Shown here piece after piece: positions 1 to 10,169 of a stretch of 34,625 nt of DNA. The stretch spans positions 1 to 34,625 of the forward strand of contig JABCPU010000623.1 in NCBI GenBank assembly GCA_016800925.1, in the 5' to 3' direction. Under the pieces are notes generated by a model, which saw nothing but the letters and a program-made list of their open reading frames with translations, ran no database searches and had not been told where the DNA came from. The position numbers and the translations under genes are program-made. Source of the DNA: Suillus spraguei. Taxonomy: Eukaryota > Basidiomycota > Agaricomycetes > Boletales > Suillaceae. The number at the start of each line of letters is the position of its first letter. Within the stretch, counting starts at the first letter, position 1.

Positions 1-1
1 G

Positions 2-866
2 TGGGGCGTCACTGATGTTGATGGTATCCTTGGCATCGGGCCTGCAATCACGACACTCGGCACCCTACGAAATTCACCGGAAGAAACGATTCAGACTGTC
101 ACTGACTTACTGTATAGCCGAGGCATCATTTCTCATCCCCTTGTTGGCATTTTTTTCCCCTCCACTACGGATACAGACGACGATGGAGAGCTCAGCTTTG
201 GTGAAACTGACCCTGCCATGTACATCCGCAACATTGCGTACACGTAAGCTACCTCAGTCCCTTATCACTTCAGACTGATAGTAATCGTTTTGTTTCAGTC
301 CTACCACCGCCACCGGCCCCTCAGCGAGGTATTGGGGTATCTACCAAAGCATCACTTACGGCTCCAAGGAGATCTTAAGGTTCACCGCTGGTATCGTCGA
401 TTGTGGCTCCACCTTTCTTTGGATTGCCTCTGGTGTGTATTTAGAGTCAGCAAGTAATAATAGCCTAATCAGCCGATAGATGCCTATGATAGTTACCAGA
501 CTGCAACCGGCGCTGATTGGGATCCGGCGACTAGTCTTCTCACTATTACCCTTGACCAGTATAACGCCCTACAGAACTTGGACTTCCACATTGGTCACGT
601 ACGTCAATTCTGTCAGCCCTCACACCCCTTGTTCACCATTTTGCACAGAACACCTACAGTTTCACCCGTAACGCGCAATCTGGCCTCGTTCCCTCAACTA
701 CAAGATTTATGGTGATGACGGTGCTATATATCTGGTCGTTAAACGCATTGGAAAACACAGTGGCTCAGGGCTTGACTTTATAAATGGCTACGTATTCCTC
801 CAGCGCTTCTACCTTGTGCTCGATACCAGCAGATCCCTCGTCGGTTTTGCGAAACTTGTTAACTGA
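2..866 (+). pseudogene. Polyporopepsin-like aspartic protease (family A1), 3' part, frameshifted
   Basis: Four exons can be joined: 2-243, 299-432, 480-598 and 649-866, with GT..AG introns of 55, 47 and 50 bases and compatible phases. The product resembles secreted pepsin-like proteases of basidiomycetes: DGILGIGP near the start, ISHPLVGIFFPSTT, GELSFGETDP, AYWG-like RYWGIYQSI, the second active-site region GIVDCGST, then DFINGYVFLQRFYLVLDT near the C-terminus. The 5' half, with the first catalytic DTG, lies outside the window. Two oddities are visible. The second active-site motif reads D-C-G where the family has D-T/S-G. In the last exon, after FTRNAQ (about 675-678), one base is missing relative to the expected A-Q-I-W-P reading; the following IWPRSLNYKIYGDDG is only in another frame and runs to TGA at 864-866. 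The break sits in a run of A, so a sequencing error is possible. Known family role: extracellular peptide-bond hydrolysis. Confidence 0.85.
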
Positions 867-1354
867 TGCCACCACCAACTAATATGGAATCGCGCAAGTG
901 GCTGAAGGATACATCCGCTGGCAGTTTTGTGTACACCATAGATTGCATATTTATTGTTACAAGGACACCCTTCGGTCGACTCCATGTGAACACGATGATA
1001 TGTACTATGCATTGATTCTTATAATAGTAATTCAGGAAATACAACGTTGCACTGTCCTGTGTCTCTTCACGTTCTCACTCTCGACAAAGCTGTGTACAAT
1101 TGACTGTGACAAAAAAGATCCGTTCGAGGTCGGTTACAGTGCGCGCCAGCATTAACCCTTGACACCCATTAAATGTGGTTGCATATGCAGGTCGCAAAGA
1201 AAACTGTCTCCGATTTACCGTCCACAATGAACGACTTGGATGGAACGTAAAGTTAATGTGGGGAATGTTGAATAGTCAAACATTACATGGACTCGGACAT
1301 TACCTGTAAAGCATGGACATACTTACAGCCGCTCTTTACTCTACCTACCTCAGT
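867..1354. other. No gene seen; 3' flank of the protease gene
   Basis: AT-rich flanking sequence. The short open frames here overlap on both strands and show no protein-like composition. A few intron-like words occur (TATGCAG near 1190), but no exon could be supported. It probably holds the protease 3' UTR and the junction with the copia element. Confidence 0.4.
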
Positions 1355-1830
1355 GACTTGCTAGTCTACTGAGGTGAGCATACACTACTTACACATTCAT
1401 TACTTAGTACTGACTACTACTGCAGCTTACCTATTGCTGCAGGTATATAATATAGTGACTCTTGACTTTCACGTGTTGACTTCTATCTTTTACCTTTTAG
1501 ACTTCGCATTACTTCTTGGCACTATCTTGTGCTATCAGCTCGACACCATATGCAATGCATCTTCCTGCTTATTGACCACGCGTACTCTTCCGCTCGTCCA
1601 TTCACCAGTATAATTACCTAAGCTCTTGGTCGCTACTATTTAGTTTGCGTCGTCTCAACACATACCTCAGTTTGTTCTTGAACTTACTGAGGTATGTTCT
1701 ATCTCTCACTCGCTGCTCTATCTCATACTGATGTAAACCTAGCGTGTGCTCCCGCTAGGTAGTACCTTCAATATAGTTTGTTCTTGAACTTACTGAGCAT
1801 GCACTCCCACTAGTTACTCTAGTGTGATTA
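1355..1830 (+). mobile_element. Probable 5' LTR of a Ty1/copia relic (left edge uncertain)
   Basis: This non-coding stretch directly precedes a primer-binding site and a gag start, which is where a 5' LTR belongs. A TATA-like box (GTATATAATATAG, about 1441-1453) lies in it. The sequence TTTGTTCTTGAACTTACTGAG occurs twice (about 1668 and 1774), a 106-bp internal direct repeat. No second LTR of this family is seen in the window, so the element is truncated at its 3' side and the left end cannot be fixed. LTR identity is inferred from position. Confidence 0.5.
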
Positions 1831-1844
1831 GGTTATGAGCCCTG
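1831..1844 (+). other. Primer-binding site, initiator tRNA-Met anticodon half
   Basis: GGTTATGAGCCCTG is complementary to the anticodon stem-loop of fungal initiator tRNA-Met (CAGGGCUCAUAACC). Priming by the anticodon-side half of this tRNA is a known trait of copia-type retrotransposons. The site is 61 bases upstream of the gag ATG, the expected place, and supports the copia assignment independently of the protein. Confidence 0.7.
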
Positions 1845-2009
1845 AGCTCTAAACGAGCTCTGATCAATACACTGCAGACAACTCACATCAACTCGATTAT
1901 CCATTATGGGTAAATATGATCACATTACAGAACTGTCTGGGGCAGATGTCTACCCTAGCTGGTGCAGAGCCATAGAACTAGCTCTCGCCAGAGAGGGCCT
2001 ATGGAACCA

Positions 2010-2281
2010 CATCAGGAAATTCACACATTCCTTGACGTGCCCTTATGCGGACTTATTTACACTTAACTGCCTTGGTGAAATTGAATCTACTTGTCCAAAA
2101 TTTCAATGTGAATGAATTCAGAAAAAAAAAGTTGAGATATATTAATATACATGTTTTATTGTATTTCGCACTCAAAAAATATAGATATGCCAGGTGAATG
2201 ATGTGAGAGAGAGCAAACAAGTTTTGAGATAAGTGAGTTAAGCTGATTAAGCATGTTAAGGAATGTGTGAATTTCCTGATG
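2010..2281. mobile_element. MITE-like terminal-inverted-repeat element, copy 1 (272 bp)
   Basis: The left end CATCAGGAAATTCACACATT (plus CCTT) is an exact reverse complement of the right end, giving 24-bp inverted termini. There is no coding capacity. Removing it and one copy of the flanking CA (2008-2009 and 2282-2283) restores the copia gag reading W-N-H-C-S-N-G without a frame change, so the insertion boundaries are well supported. The interior is AT-rich, with AGATATATTAATATACATG shared with copy 2. Confidence 0.85.
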
Positions 2282-2646
2282 CATTGTAGCAATGGTACCA
2301 ACCCTAACAATGTCGCTGAATTTACCATCACAAATGCCACAGCAGCCACAGTAGGACAACCAACTCTTGCCGAACTCACTGCCATCAAAGAATGGGTAAA
2401 AGAAGACGCCAAAGCCAAGGCTCTCATTGGCAGGCATCTCTCCCCCATCATTCAAAATATGCTCAGCAAGAAGCTAACGGGCTGTCAATGGGGGACCTTA
2501 CTCAAATGCTTTGGTCGTCTCGATGTCACTTCACAGTTCAAACTTCGCAATCAGCTCTTCTCAGAATGACTTAAAGATGCAGAAGATGTGTCTAGATACA
2601 TCAGTGTCTTTGAGAACAGCCCATTGAAGATTTGCCGAAATGGGCA

Positions 2647-2906
2647 CATCAGGAAATTCACACATTCCTTGACATGCCCTTATACGGACTTATTTACACT
2701 TAACTGCCTTGGTGAAATTGAATCTACTTGTCCAAAATTTCAACGTGAATGTATTGAGAAAAAAATGTTGAGATATATTAATATACATGTTTTATTGTAT
2801 TTCGCACTCGAAATATAAGATATGCCAGGTGAATGATGTGAGAGAGAGCAAACAAGTTTTGAGATAAGTAACTTAAGTTCGTCAAGGAAGTGTGAATTTC
2901 CTGATG
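2647..2906. mobile_element. MITE-like terminal-inverted-repeat element, copy 2 (260 bp)
   Basis: Same family and orientation as the element at 2010-2281, with the same CATCAGGAAATTCACACATT terminus. The right terminus lacks one T (AAGGAAGTGTGAATTTCC). It is flanked by CA at 2645-2646 and 2907-2908. Excision of the element plus one CA restores A-E-M-G-I-T-F-S in the copia gag. It is 12 bp shorter than copy 1 because of small interior deletions. Confidence 0.85.
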
Positions 2907-3929
2907 CATCACATTCTCCAACTCAGAGGCAGTCTGTATGCTCTTGCATGGGCTTCCTGAGACCCACAATGGGTTGTCTTCTGGAGCCTCACACTTGGAC
3001 TCTACAAACTGCCAGCATCAACTACTTCCTCTATGACTGCACCTGCTCCCTCCGTTTCCTTCGAAGACGTTGCAGCTGCATTCACTGAAGAGGCTAACAG
3101 GCAGCATGGCCATCAGAAAATGGCTCAACCAGGCTCTGAATACGCCAATGCTGTCAGCTCTTCTACCTCCTCTGAACAAAGAGTCAACCCCTCCAACAGC
3201 ATGCGACAAGCAGAACCCTAGAGGAGTACCTTGCAACAACCCTGTATGCACAGGTCTTCCCTGCTCACTCATGCACAATCAGGAACACTGAATGCAAGCC
3301 GGTGGGGAATGGAAGGAAAAGCACCTTGGAGTCAGCAACCAGGAGGTAAAAAGAGGGATGTAGCTGCAGTCACTACAGAAAGCAAGACCACCACTCCTAC
3401 CACGACATCCAGCTCAACCAGCATCACATCAGACTCCAGCTTGACTAGCAGGTTATACAGAGACATCGGCCCTCGCCATGAGCAGTCACAGCCGAGACTG
3501 GTCTTGCACACTCATCGAGGATGTTGAGATTGATCCCAGTTGCATGCTGATGGATGAGGACCTCACTTGCATCTCCAGTCAGGCTCTCTCTACCATCTTG
3601 GACTCTGGTGTGACATCAACTCTCATCACCAGTTGAGAGTTCTTCTGGACGTTCAATGTGAACACCAACGTCTCCGTGAAAACCGTGAACCACGGAATGT
3701 TGCAAACTTCAGGCAGAGGCGACTGTGTAGCAGATCTGACCATTGGGAACCGCATGCAATGCATCAAATTGACCAATTGTCCACCCATCAACCTCATGTC
3801 AGTAGGCTATTACTGCTGTTACCGAGCCTATTGTTGGCTGGCCAGTACTCAGTATTTTTGTTCCGGAATATTTACCGCTGTTACCGGCGGCATATTGCTA
3901 ACATAATCATGTTCATTACGCAGTACTAT

Positions 3930-5420
3930 TGGCCCTCGCATGCCAGCATCGCTCTGTGCAAGTATGAGAGCACAACTCGTGGCTTCCCTTGCCGGCGAAG
4001 AAGTTGAAACAAGACAAGTAACCAGTAATCTCGCATGCACATATACCTGCCAGCAGCAACCCAACGGCACCATTCCTTACCCTATCGACACCAACACTCG
4101 CTAATACCACCCTCATTTCATAACCATAAAAACAACAAAAGAATACCACACAAGTACGATAGTTTCTGTTTTACCCCGGGTTTTGTCTGGTGATCAGTTT
4201 CACACTTTCCCACGAAATGCATGCCCACACGGCACCACTTACATATGTTAAGCGCTGACTAGCGCAGAGACTTTTATTATGGTACAAGGACTATATCGAT
4301 TGGACACAGAATACCATGCACTGCTAAGTACCATACACTTTTTCTTTCGAACGCGGAGGCAGCACACCACACCCATTTTTGACTAGACAAGAGAAACCAA
4401 GCCAACACCTACCAGCGGCATTACTGAAGGCATAGAGGAAGACAGCGAAATGAAGAAGACAAGATGAGCAGAACTGTCATATACCATACTTCTAATCTCA
4501 GATCCGATCATATCCGTCCAGATCCGATCGTTTCCATATCCGTCCGGTCCACAGATCCTGTCCGGACCACCCTTCCGAATGTACTCACTTCTCGCACCTT
4601 AACTCCCTGGTGAACATCTGCGTCTATCTCCTTTCGTCATTTCTCCTACTACCGGTACTCCGGCTGTTTATATTTCCGTCCTGTGTTACTGATCTGTTTC
4701 CTGTGTTCATTTCCGATTCATGCTTACTGATCCGCTGTGCAATAACTAATAGACTTCCGTTACACTTCGTACATAGCCCTCGGTCCCGGACTTGCTAATT
4801 ATCCGTCTTAGATACTTACTGTATATAAACCACTTGTAGATCTCCGTAGAACCTTAGTTCGAATGTCATCTTAGATTCTACTCATTCTGCCTCCTCCGGA
4901 CTTAAGCCACTCTCCGCTTTAAGTCACCTTCCGAGACTTAGGATTGACTCCTATAGTCTATACCTCCGACTCTATCTTCGGATAGTCCATCTCCGTTAGT
5001 TTCTAGTTAGGAACTCGTTCCGAAACTAGCCTTAACCTCTGTCCTCTCCTTACGTTCCGAATTACCTTCGGACGTATTATATCCGACACCTTCGGACACC
5101 CGGATCCGTCGCGCAACCCCTTCCGGGTCTTCGGACGAATAACTCCTCCCTGAAATAAGGGGCATTACTCGAGAAAGGGGCACAGTGTACGAACTGAGGC
5201 CAAAGCCCTTCGGATCTCTCTACCCTTGAGTACAGCCTTAACAAGAACCTCGCACAGTTTGCAGTATCAGTTCATTTTTTGTTTACCACACGCAAGCGCT
5301 TACTATACGTTACCATTTACCTTAGGCACCAAATGGACTATGACTGGCACTTGGACTTGGACATGGAGACATTTAGACACGGATTGGACTGCTGACGGAC
5401 CCTTACCTTTGGAGTAGAGT
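3930..5420 (+). mobile_element. Ty3/gypsy relic (integrase C-terminus and 3' region), split by a solo LTR
   Basis: The segment aligns by eye with the reverse complement of the gypsy element at 15,490-16,180. Shared features are an S-L-A-G-E acidic protein tail (about 3985-4010), a stop, a stretch ending near CACACAAGTACGATAGT, GTTTTACC followed by GGGTTTTG (about 4172-4192), and GAAGACAAGATGAGCAG (4456-4472). After the inserted LTR the same alignment resumes: AGAACCTCGCA (5244 on) against TACCTTGCA, then ATGGACTA, TTGGACATGG and GACATTT. It is therefore one older gypsy copy interrupted later. No long open frame survives. Confidence 0.65.
4475..5243 (+). mobile_element. Solo LTR with 5-bp target duplication (TGTCATATACC family)
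   Basis: It starts TGTCATATACCATAC and ends CCTTAACA, flanked by AGAAC on both sides (4470-4474 and 5244-5248), a perfect 5-bp duplication. It contains a TATA-like CTGTATATAAAC (about 4819-4830) and, near its end, GGGGCACAGTGTACGAACTGA followed by GGCCAAAGCCC. A second, longer copy lies at 12,229-13,579. There is no internal region or partner LTR, so it is a recombination product. The host sequence (gypsy relic) reads across the insertion. Confidence 0.85.
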
Positions 5421-5639
5421 TGTGAAGTCACCATGGACTTAGATTTCACTCGCATTCTGTGTTTCTAGCGATAGCCCCTATCACCGCTACTTTACTGCTA
5501 GCTCACCGCTACTTTCCCATGAAGCGCACACAGTCACGGCATCACTAGCTATGTTCTCACACCGATGGCATACCACACTTTGCACCACAGACACTGATAG
5601 TCCGCCACTTGTCATTCTCACAACTTCAGCACCAGCTAT

Positions 5640-6100
5640 CATCCTCACTACCTCGCACATCACATTGCCATCTTTGCTAGACCACCGCTACATTCCCACG
5701 CTTACCGCTGACACCGCACAGTCTAGTAGCCTCACCGGCACCCCGCGGTCACCGCGCGCTAGTTCCCACGGTCTAGTAATCTCACTATAAAGTTATCTTC
5801 GCATGACACAAGGATTTCCTCCACTGCAGCTATCTCGCTGATCACTTTGCCGTCTTCGCTAGACCACCGCTACATTCCCACGCTTACCGCTGACACCGCA
5901 CAATCTAGTAGCCTCACCAGCACCCCGCGGTCACTGCGCGCTAGTTCCCACGGTCTAGTAATCTCGCTAGAAAGTTATCTCCACATGACACAAGGATTTC
6001 CTCCTATCTCACTGATCACTTTGCTGTTTTCGCTGAACCATTGCTACTTCCCACGCTTACCGCTGACACCGCACAGTCCGCTAGTATCACCATCACCCAG
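5640..6100. repeat. Tandem repeat, about 182-bp unit, nearly three copies
   Basis: ACCACCGCTACATTCCCACG begins at 5681 and again at 5863; a diverged third copy begins near 6036. Each unit carries ACCGCTGACACCGCAC, a C-G-rich stretch, GTTCCCACGGTCTAGTAATC, and CATGACACAAGGATTTCCTC. The flanks (5420-5640 and 6100-6560) are rich in the same ACCGCT and TTCCCACG words but not in register. The open frames across the array repeat the same text and are not taken as genes. Confidence 0.75.
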
Positions 6101-6559
6101 CGATTACCGCTCGCTATGTTCCCACGGTACAGTTTCTTCAGCTCATCACATTGAACATGCCAAAGTACCACAGCAGCTACCTAGCTATTGGCATCACCGC
6201 TTACTGCTACTTTAACCGCCGCTTTCCCACGGTCCGCTTGTGCTAGCGACCGCTGACTACCGCTCATTACCATGTTCCCACGCTGCACTAACTTCAGCAA
6301 ACTTGCCTATGTTGCTTGGACTCATCATCAGCATCTGCCCCCCTTGCACCACTGTTCCTTAGCAATTCGCCATCTTACCATGACCGCTACCCTGCCGCAA
6401 AGTTCCCACGCTAGTACTGCTAGCCAAGCGCTTGCATATCCATGCCGGTGGTAATGCTATCTCACTTTCCCATGCCTCAGCAACTCATGTATTCTTGCCA
6501 CGACAGCACAAGGCATTGTATATGACTGGGGACAGTCATGATTTAAAGTCACCATGGGA

Positions 6560-7030
6560 TGTAGCGAACAAAGTCACGCTGACCATGAAAGTGCCATTTT
6601 ACACAAGTGTCTCATTACTGTCTACAGCAGCTACTGAGAAAACCCCTATAGCGAGCATTACCCCTTTTCGCTTTGCTGGTACTGTTTTCGCTCCGTGGAT
6701 CCTTGCCCCTTACCAAATCTCGCTACCGATGTCCTCCTGTCCATTCCATTTCCGTCTAAGATCCATTTGTGCATAGCATATTCATTTCCGCCGTTACTAA
6801 AGCTACAGCAAGACTTACCTTACCTTCCGTGACGCCGCTTGCTCGCTGTGTGCCTCTTAGCTAAATATCTCTATCTTGCTACTGTTCTCACTATGTATTC
6901 TGGCTGTTCACAGTACATGTTAAAAAGGACTCTTCGCACATTCTGGTACTTTTACTTTTCCCTCTATGGTACACACGGTACTTAGGAATTGTCACCACTA
7001 CTGTCTCTTAAGAATTGTTTTACTGCTGCA
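6560..7030 (+). mobile_element. LTR-like repeat family B (TGTAGC...), copy A
   Basis: It starts TGTAGCGAACAAAGTCACGC and continues with CTGACCATGAAAGTGCC, the GCTACTGAGAAAACCCC segment, and ACAGTACATGTTAAAAAGGA near 6920. The same sequence occurs inverted at 8067-8450, inverted and diverged at 11,448-11,750, direct but truncated at 17,920-18,180, and as a tail fragment at 9726-9870. The TG start and dispersed copies suggest an LTR, but no coding part was tied to it. Confidence 0.6.
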
Positions 7031-7780
7031 TGCACCACCGCTCTCTACCGCTTTCCCGCGCTTCACCGCTTGTGCTACGCTTTCCCACGCTTCATCGCTA
7101 TGCTTCACCGCTTGTTTTACTGCCAGTTTCCCACGCCTTACCGCAGTTTTACCACACGCACTATGTTACGAACTGGGGTGGTGTCACCAGCGACAGTGAA
7201 AAGACACTGATGGTCTGCTGGGAAGTTCTACAATGTCCAGAAGAGGACAAGGTGAAAGTACAAGGAACGCGTTCCGAGTACGATCAAGGGTTCGGCCTCG
7301 AAGACTAGTCTAAGAGGTTCTATGAGAATAGAGACTAAGACTAAGGAGTGCTTAGACTTAGAGACGATTCAAGACGACTTAGGTTGGAGACCTAAGCGAA
7401 GGATGTTCCAGGTAAAACCCAGTAAGATTAAAGTAAAGAATCTACTACAAGTACACTGTGCTTATATAGGTACATATGTGCGCACAGACCAGGTAACCGT
7501 GGGAATATAAGTGCGTATCCTAATGAGGAAGGCATATATTGTACAAGCGTGTTGAAACGCATGAGTAAGGGATGAAAGCACATGTTTAGCGTACGTGTAT
7601 GCTAAACCGGCTGAGTCCGAGAATAGAGTCATGGGAGTTCATGACATCACATGATATGACGTGTCGATGACATATAGTCATGTGATGTCTGATGGAAGTG
7701 GAAGTGTCCGAGCAATAAGCTCCATATCACGTGATATACAAGAATAGAAAGGAAAATGAATAGGGGCACGTATGACTGTA
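7031..7780. other. Repeat-derived spacer without a supported gene
   Basis: 7031-7200 is dominated by repeated CTTCACCGCTT, TTTCCCACGC and ACCGCTT words. 7200-7780 is more purine-rich and holds a short open frame at 7322-7510 with no recognisable content, plus the inverted repeat at 7643-7689 and an ATCACGTGAT palindrome near 7726-7735. Confidence 0.4.
7643..7689. repeat. Perfect 12-bp inverted repeat, 23-base loop
   Basis: GACATCACATGA at 7643-7654 is the exact reverse complement of TCATGTGATGTC at 7678-7689. It could form a hairpin or be a paired protein-binding site. The surrounding sequence has further CATG/CACGTG words. No gene is adjacent. Confidence 0.6.
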
Positions 7781-7784
7781 ACAC

Positions 7785-8063
7785 ACTACTGCAGTTTTAC
7801 CACTTTCGCTACCGCTTTCCTGCCCTTACCGCTAGTATTACCGCTAGTTTCCCATGGACCGGAGGTCACCGCTAGCATCTCGCTACCTCCGATGGCAGTC
7901 TTGCACCACAGGTTGGGCATTATTAGACTATACTAACTTAGCATTCCCTTTAGGGTCAAACATTCTTGCCTTCGCAAGTGAAGCAGACTAGGTAGAGCGC
8001 AAGACTCGCATACTAGTTTAGGCCGTGGTTTATCTACAGCCCAGGCTAGATTGTATCTTTACA
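7785..8063 (-). mobile_element. Partial LTR, family C (TGTAAAGATAC...), inverted
   Basis: Read on the minus strand it begins TGTAAAGATACAATCTAGCC at 8063, then AGTCTGCTTCACTTGCGAAG, and runs into AACTAGCGGTAATACTAGCG. The first 150 bases match the starts of the full-length copies at 8761 and 14,492. It abuts the inverted family B copy at 8067 almost exactly. Confidence 0.65.
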
Positions 8064-8066
8064 CTG

Positions 8067-8450
8067 GAATGTGCGAAGAGTCCTTTTTAACATGTACTGT
8101 GAACGGCCAGAATACATAGTGAGAACAGTAGCAAGATAGAGATATTTAGCTAAGAGGCATGCAGCAAGCAAGCAGCGTCACAGAAGGTAAGGTAAGTCTT
8201 GCCGTAGCTTTAGTAACGGCAGAAACGAATATGCTATGCACCAATGGATCTTAGATGGAAATGGAATGGACAGGAGGACATCGGTAGCGAGATTCAGTAA
8301 GGGGCAAGGATCCATGGAGCGAAAACAGTACTGGCGAAGCGAAAAGGGGTAATGCTCGCTATAGGGGTTTTCTCAGTAGCTGCTGGAGACAGTAATGAGA
8401 CACTTGTGTAAAACAGCACTTTCATGGTCAGCGTGACTTTGTTTGCTATA
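8067..8450 (-). mobile_element. LTR-like repeat family B, inverted copy
   Basis: This is the reverse complement of 6560-6943 with few mismatches, from GAATGTGCGAAGAGTCC at the left to GCGTGACTTTGTTTGCTATA at the right. Together with copy A it makes an inverted pair about 1.1 kb apart. The sequence after it (8480-8560, GTAGCAACCCAGTGAGATCA) recurs at 11,150-11,220 in the same orientation. Confidence 0.7.
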
Positions 8451-8760
8451 GCGGCTCCATACAAGCGAAGTAGGTGATGAAACAGGCGGTGAAAGAAGTA
8501 GCAACCCAGTGAGATCACTGGCCATGGTCTGGTTATGAGTAGCGAAGTCAAAAGTTGCGTGGTGTAACAAGCAAACTCACGCTGAGCTTGAAATGGCATA
8601 TTTTCGTATAGGTCTCAACCGGCAATCATTATCCTTACCTCTCAGCTTCACCATCCTATGTCATACCATTTTACCATGTGTTACCCCTATCTAATGGTAT
8701 CGTTCCACACTTTGAATGCCTCATTGCAGCTTAGCGTTTGTACTATGGCAACTTTCCCAT

Positions 8761-9725
8761 TGTAAAGATTCAACCTAGCTTGGGCTGTAGATAAACCACT
8801 GCCTAAACTAGTATGTTAGTCTTGTGCTCTGTCTAGTCTGCTTCACTTGTAAGAACAAGAGCGTTCGACCCTAAAGGGGGATGCCTATTTAGTATGGTCA
8901 AGTTTGAGTCTAACTTATTTGCGAAACAAGCGTGGAAGTCAGCGGTAAGTTGCTGCGGTCAGCGATGATACCGCCAGAACTAGTGTCGTGCGTAGCGGTG
9001 CTACCATTGTCGAGATAAAGTCAGTAACAGTTGCGTCTAGCGAGCGATGTCGAGCGGTGGTCTCAGCAGTAGCAGTAAGGTTGCGAGCAGTGCAAAGAAA
9101 CAGTAAAGAAGTCCGTGGTACTTTCAGTGGTAAAGTAGCGGAGCGTGGGAAGTTCAGTCAAAAGTAACAATCAAAAGTCCAGCGGTATGCCGGTGGTAAC
9201 GGAGAACGAGCATGATGTATTAACGAGTGATAAGGGAACTTTAAAGACTATGTCCACTACTGGGTTGATCCAGAGCTAGACAATAATCCTGACCTATAGT
9301 ACGTGCAATGGTGTAAAATCAGGTACTGTATCGTGTGGGGTACGCGGTGCTTATATCCTAATTCGTATGTACTCGGAATACTCTAGGCGAGATCAGTAGC
9401 ACTGGAGTGTAGTAACCGCCATAAGTAAACATAGCGCAAGGCGCTGCAGCACGAGGCAACATGTAATAATGCTTGCCATGGAATCAGTGATAACGAACAG
9501 GAAACAAACTACGCACCAAATGGAGCTATGTGGACGCGGCAAGGACATGGAAGGACATCGGTTCGTGGAACGTGGTGCGGCAGTTGGTACGGTGTGCGGT
9601 AAGCATGGGATGCCGCCGGTACTGCTAAAGGGGTAAGAAGGCCATGGACTAGTGGTAACTCCTGTAGACGTGAGACGAGTGTCAAAATATGGGGTTTTAA
9701 GCCCAGCGCCAATATGTTTGTTACA
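8761..9725 (+). mobile_element. LTR family C, full-length copy 1 (about 965 bp)
   Basis: It starts TGTAAAGATTCAACCTAGC and ends with GTTACA. The same order of blocks is seen at 14,492-15,388: GACCCTAAAGGGGGATGCCT, GTTGCGAGCAGTGCAAAGAA, TCCTGACCTATAGTACGTGC, CACCAAATGGAGCTATGTGG and GGGGTTTTAAGCCCAGC. Flanks are CCCAT and ACAGT, so no target duplication is visible. An ORF on the minus strand (9393-9755) is a by-product, because a similar frame exists in copy 2 without conservation of ends. Confidence 0.7.
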
Positions 9726-9870
9726 ACAGTACATGTTAAAAAGGACTCTTCGCACATTCCGGTACTTTTACTTTCCCTCTATGGTACACATGGTACTTAG
9801 GAATTGTCACCCCTACTGTCTCTAATGGAATAAAGTCTTTCGCTGAAGTCACTGTCTCTTAAGAATTGTT
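9726..9870 (+). mobile_element. Family B tail fragment
   Basis: ACAGTACATGTTAAAAAGGA at 9726 and the following ACTTAGGAATTGTCACC match 6917-7020 closely. Between the two CTGTCTC words it has an extra segment absent from copy A. It starts exactly where LTR copy 1 ends, suggesting that this LTR inserted into, or recombined with, a family B copy. Confidence 0.55.
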
Positions 9871-9879
9871 TTACTGCTG

Positions 9880-10164
9880 CACGCACCACCGCTCTTTACC
9901 GCTTTCCCGTGCTTCATTGCTACGCTTCACCGCTTGTTTTACCGCTAGTTTCCCATGGACCGGAGGTCACCGCTAGCATCTCACTACCTCCGACAGCAGT
10001 CTTGCACCACAGGTTGGGCATTATTAGACTATACTAACCTAGCATTCCCTTTAGGGTCGAACGTTCTTGCCTTCGCAAGTGAAGCAGACTAGGTAGAGTG
10101 CAAGACTCGCATACTAGTTTAGGCCGTGGTTCATCTACAGCCCAGGCTAGATTGTATCTTTACA
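9880..10164 (-). mobile_element. Partial LTR family C, inverted
   Basis: On the minus strand it starts TGTAAAGATACAATCTAGCC at 10,164. It shares with 7785-8063 the text AGACTGCTGTCGGAGGTAGT and the TGGGAAACTAGCGGTAAAAC stretch. Its inner end runs into the CACCGCTTT-rich filler. Confidence 0.6.
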
Positions 10165-10169
10165 ACGCA

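Larger units (their letters stand above)
1906..3806 (+). pseudogene. Ty1/copia gag and protease, decayed and split by two insertions
   Basis: The frame opens with MGKYDHITELSGADVYPSW and ends its first block at GLWNH (to 2007). It resumes after the first insertion with CSNGTNPNNVAEF and LIGRHLSPIIQNML, a typical copia gag helical region, until TGA at 2567-2569. Further fragments follow: SRYISVFENS before the second insertion and ITFSNSEAV/MLLHGLPETHNG-like text after it, in shifted frames. Near 3582-3806 is the retroviral-type protease: ILDSGVTSTLI (catalytic D-S-G at 3601-3609), a TGA at 3634-3636, then VSVKTVNHGMLQTSGRGDCV and NLMSVG. Similarity stops at about 3806; integrase, reverse transcriptase and RNase H are absent. 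With stops, frameshifts, two insertions and a 3' truncation it cannot encode a working Gag-Pol. Confidence 0.82.

Noticed and set aside
2010..2906. The two small elements as spliceable introner-type introns
   Set aside because: Precise removal to restore the gag frame would need ends at CA|CATC..GATG|CA, with no GT/GC..AG ends in place; terminal inverted repeats fit a MITE better.
9393..9755. 120-aa minus-strand frame, with a 152-aa relative at 15,056-15,514
   Set aside because: Both lie inside copies of LTR family C; the frames differ in start and end and show no domain. Similarity is explained by the shared repeat.
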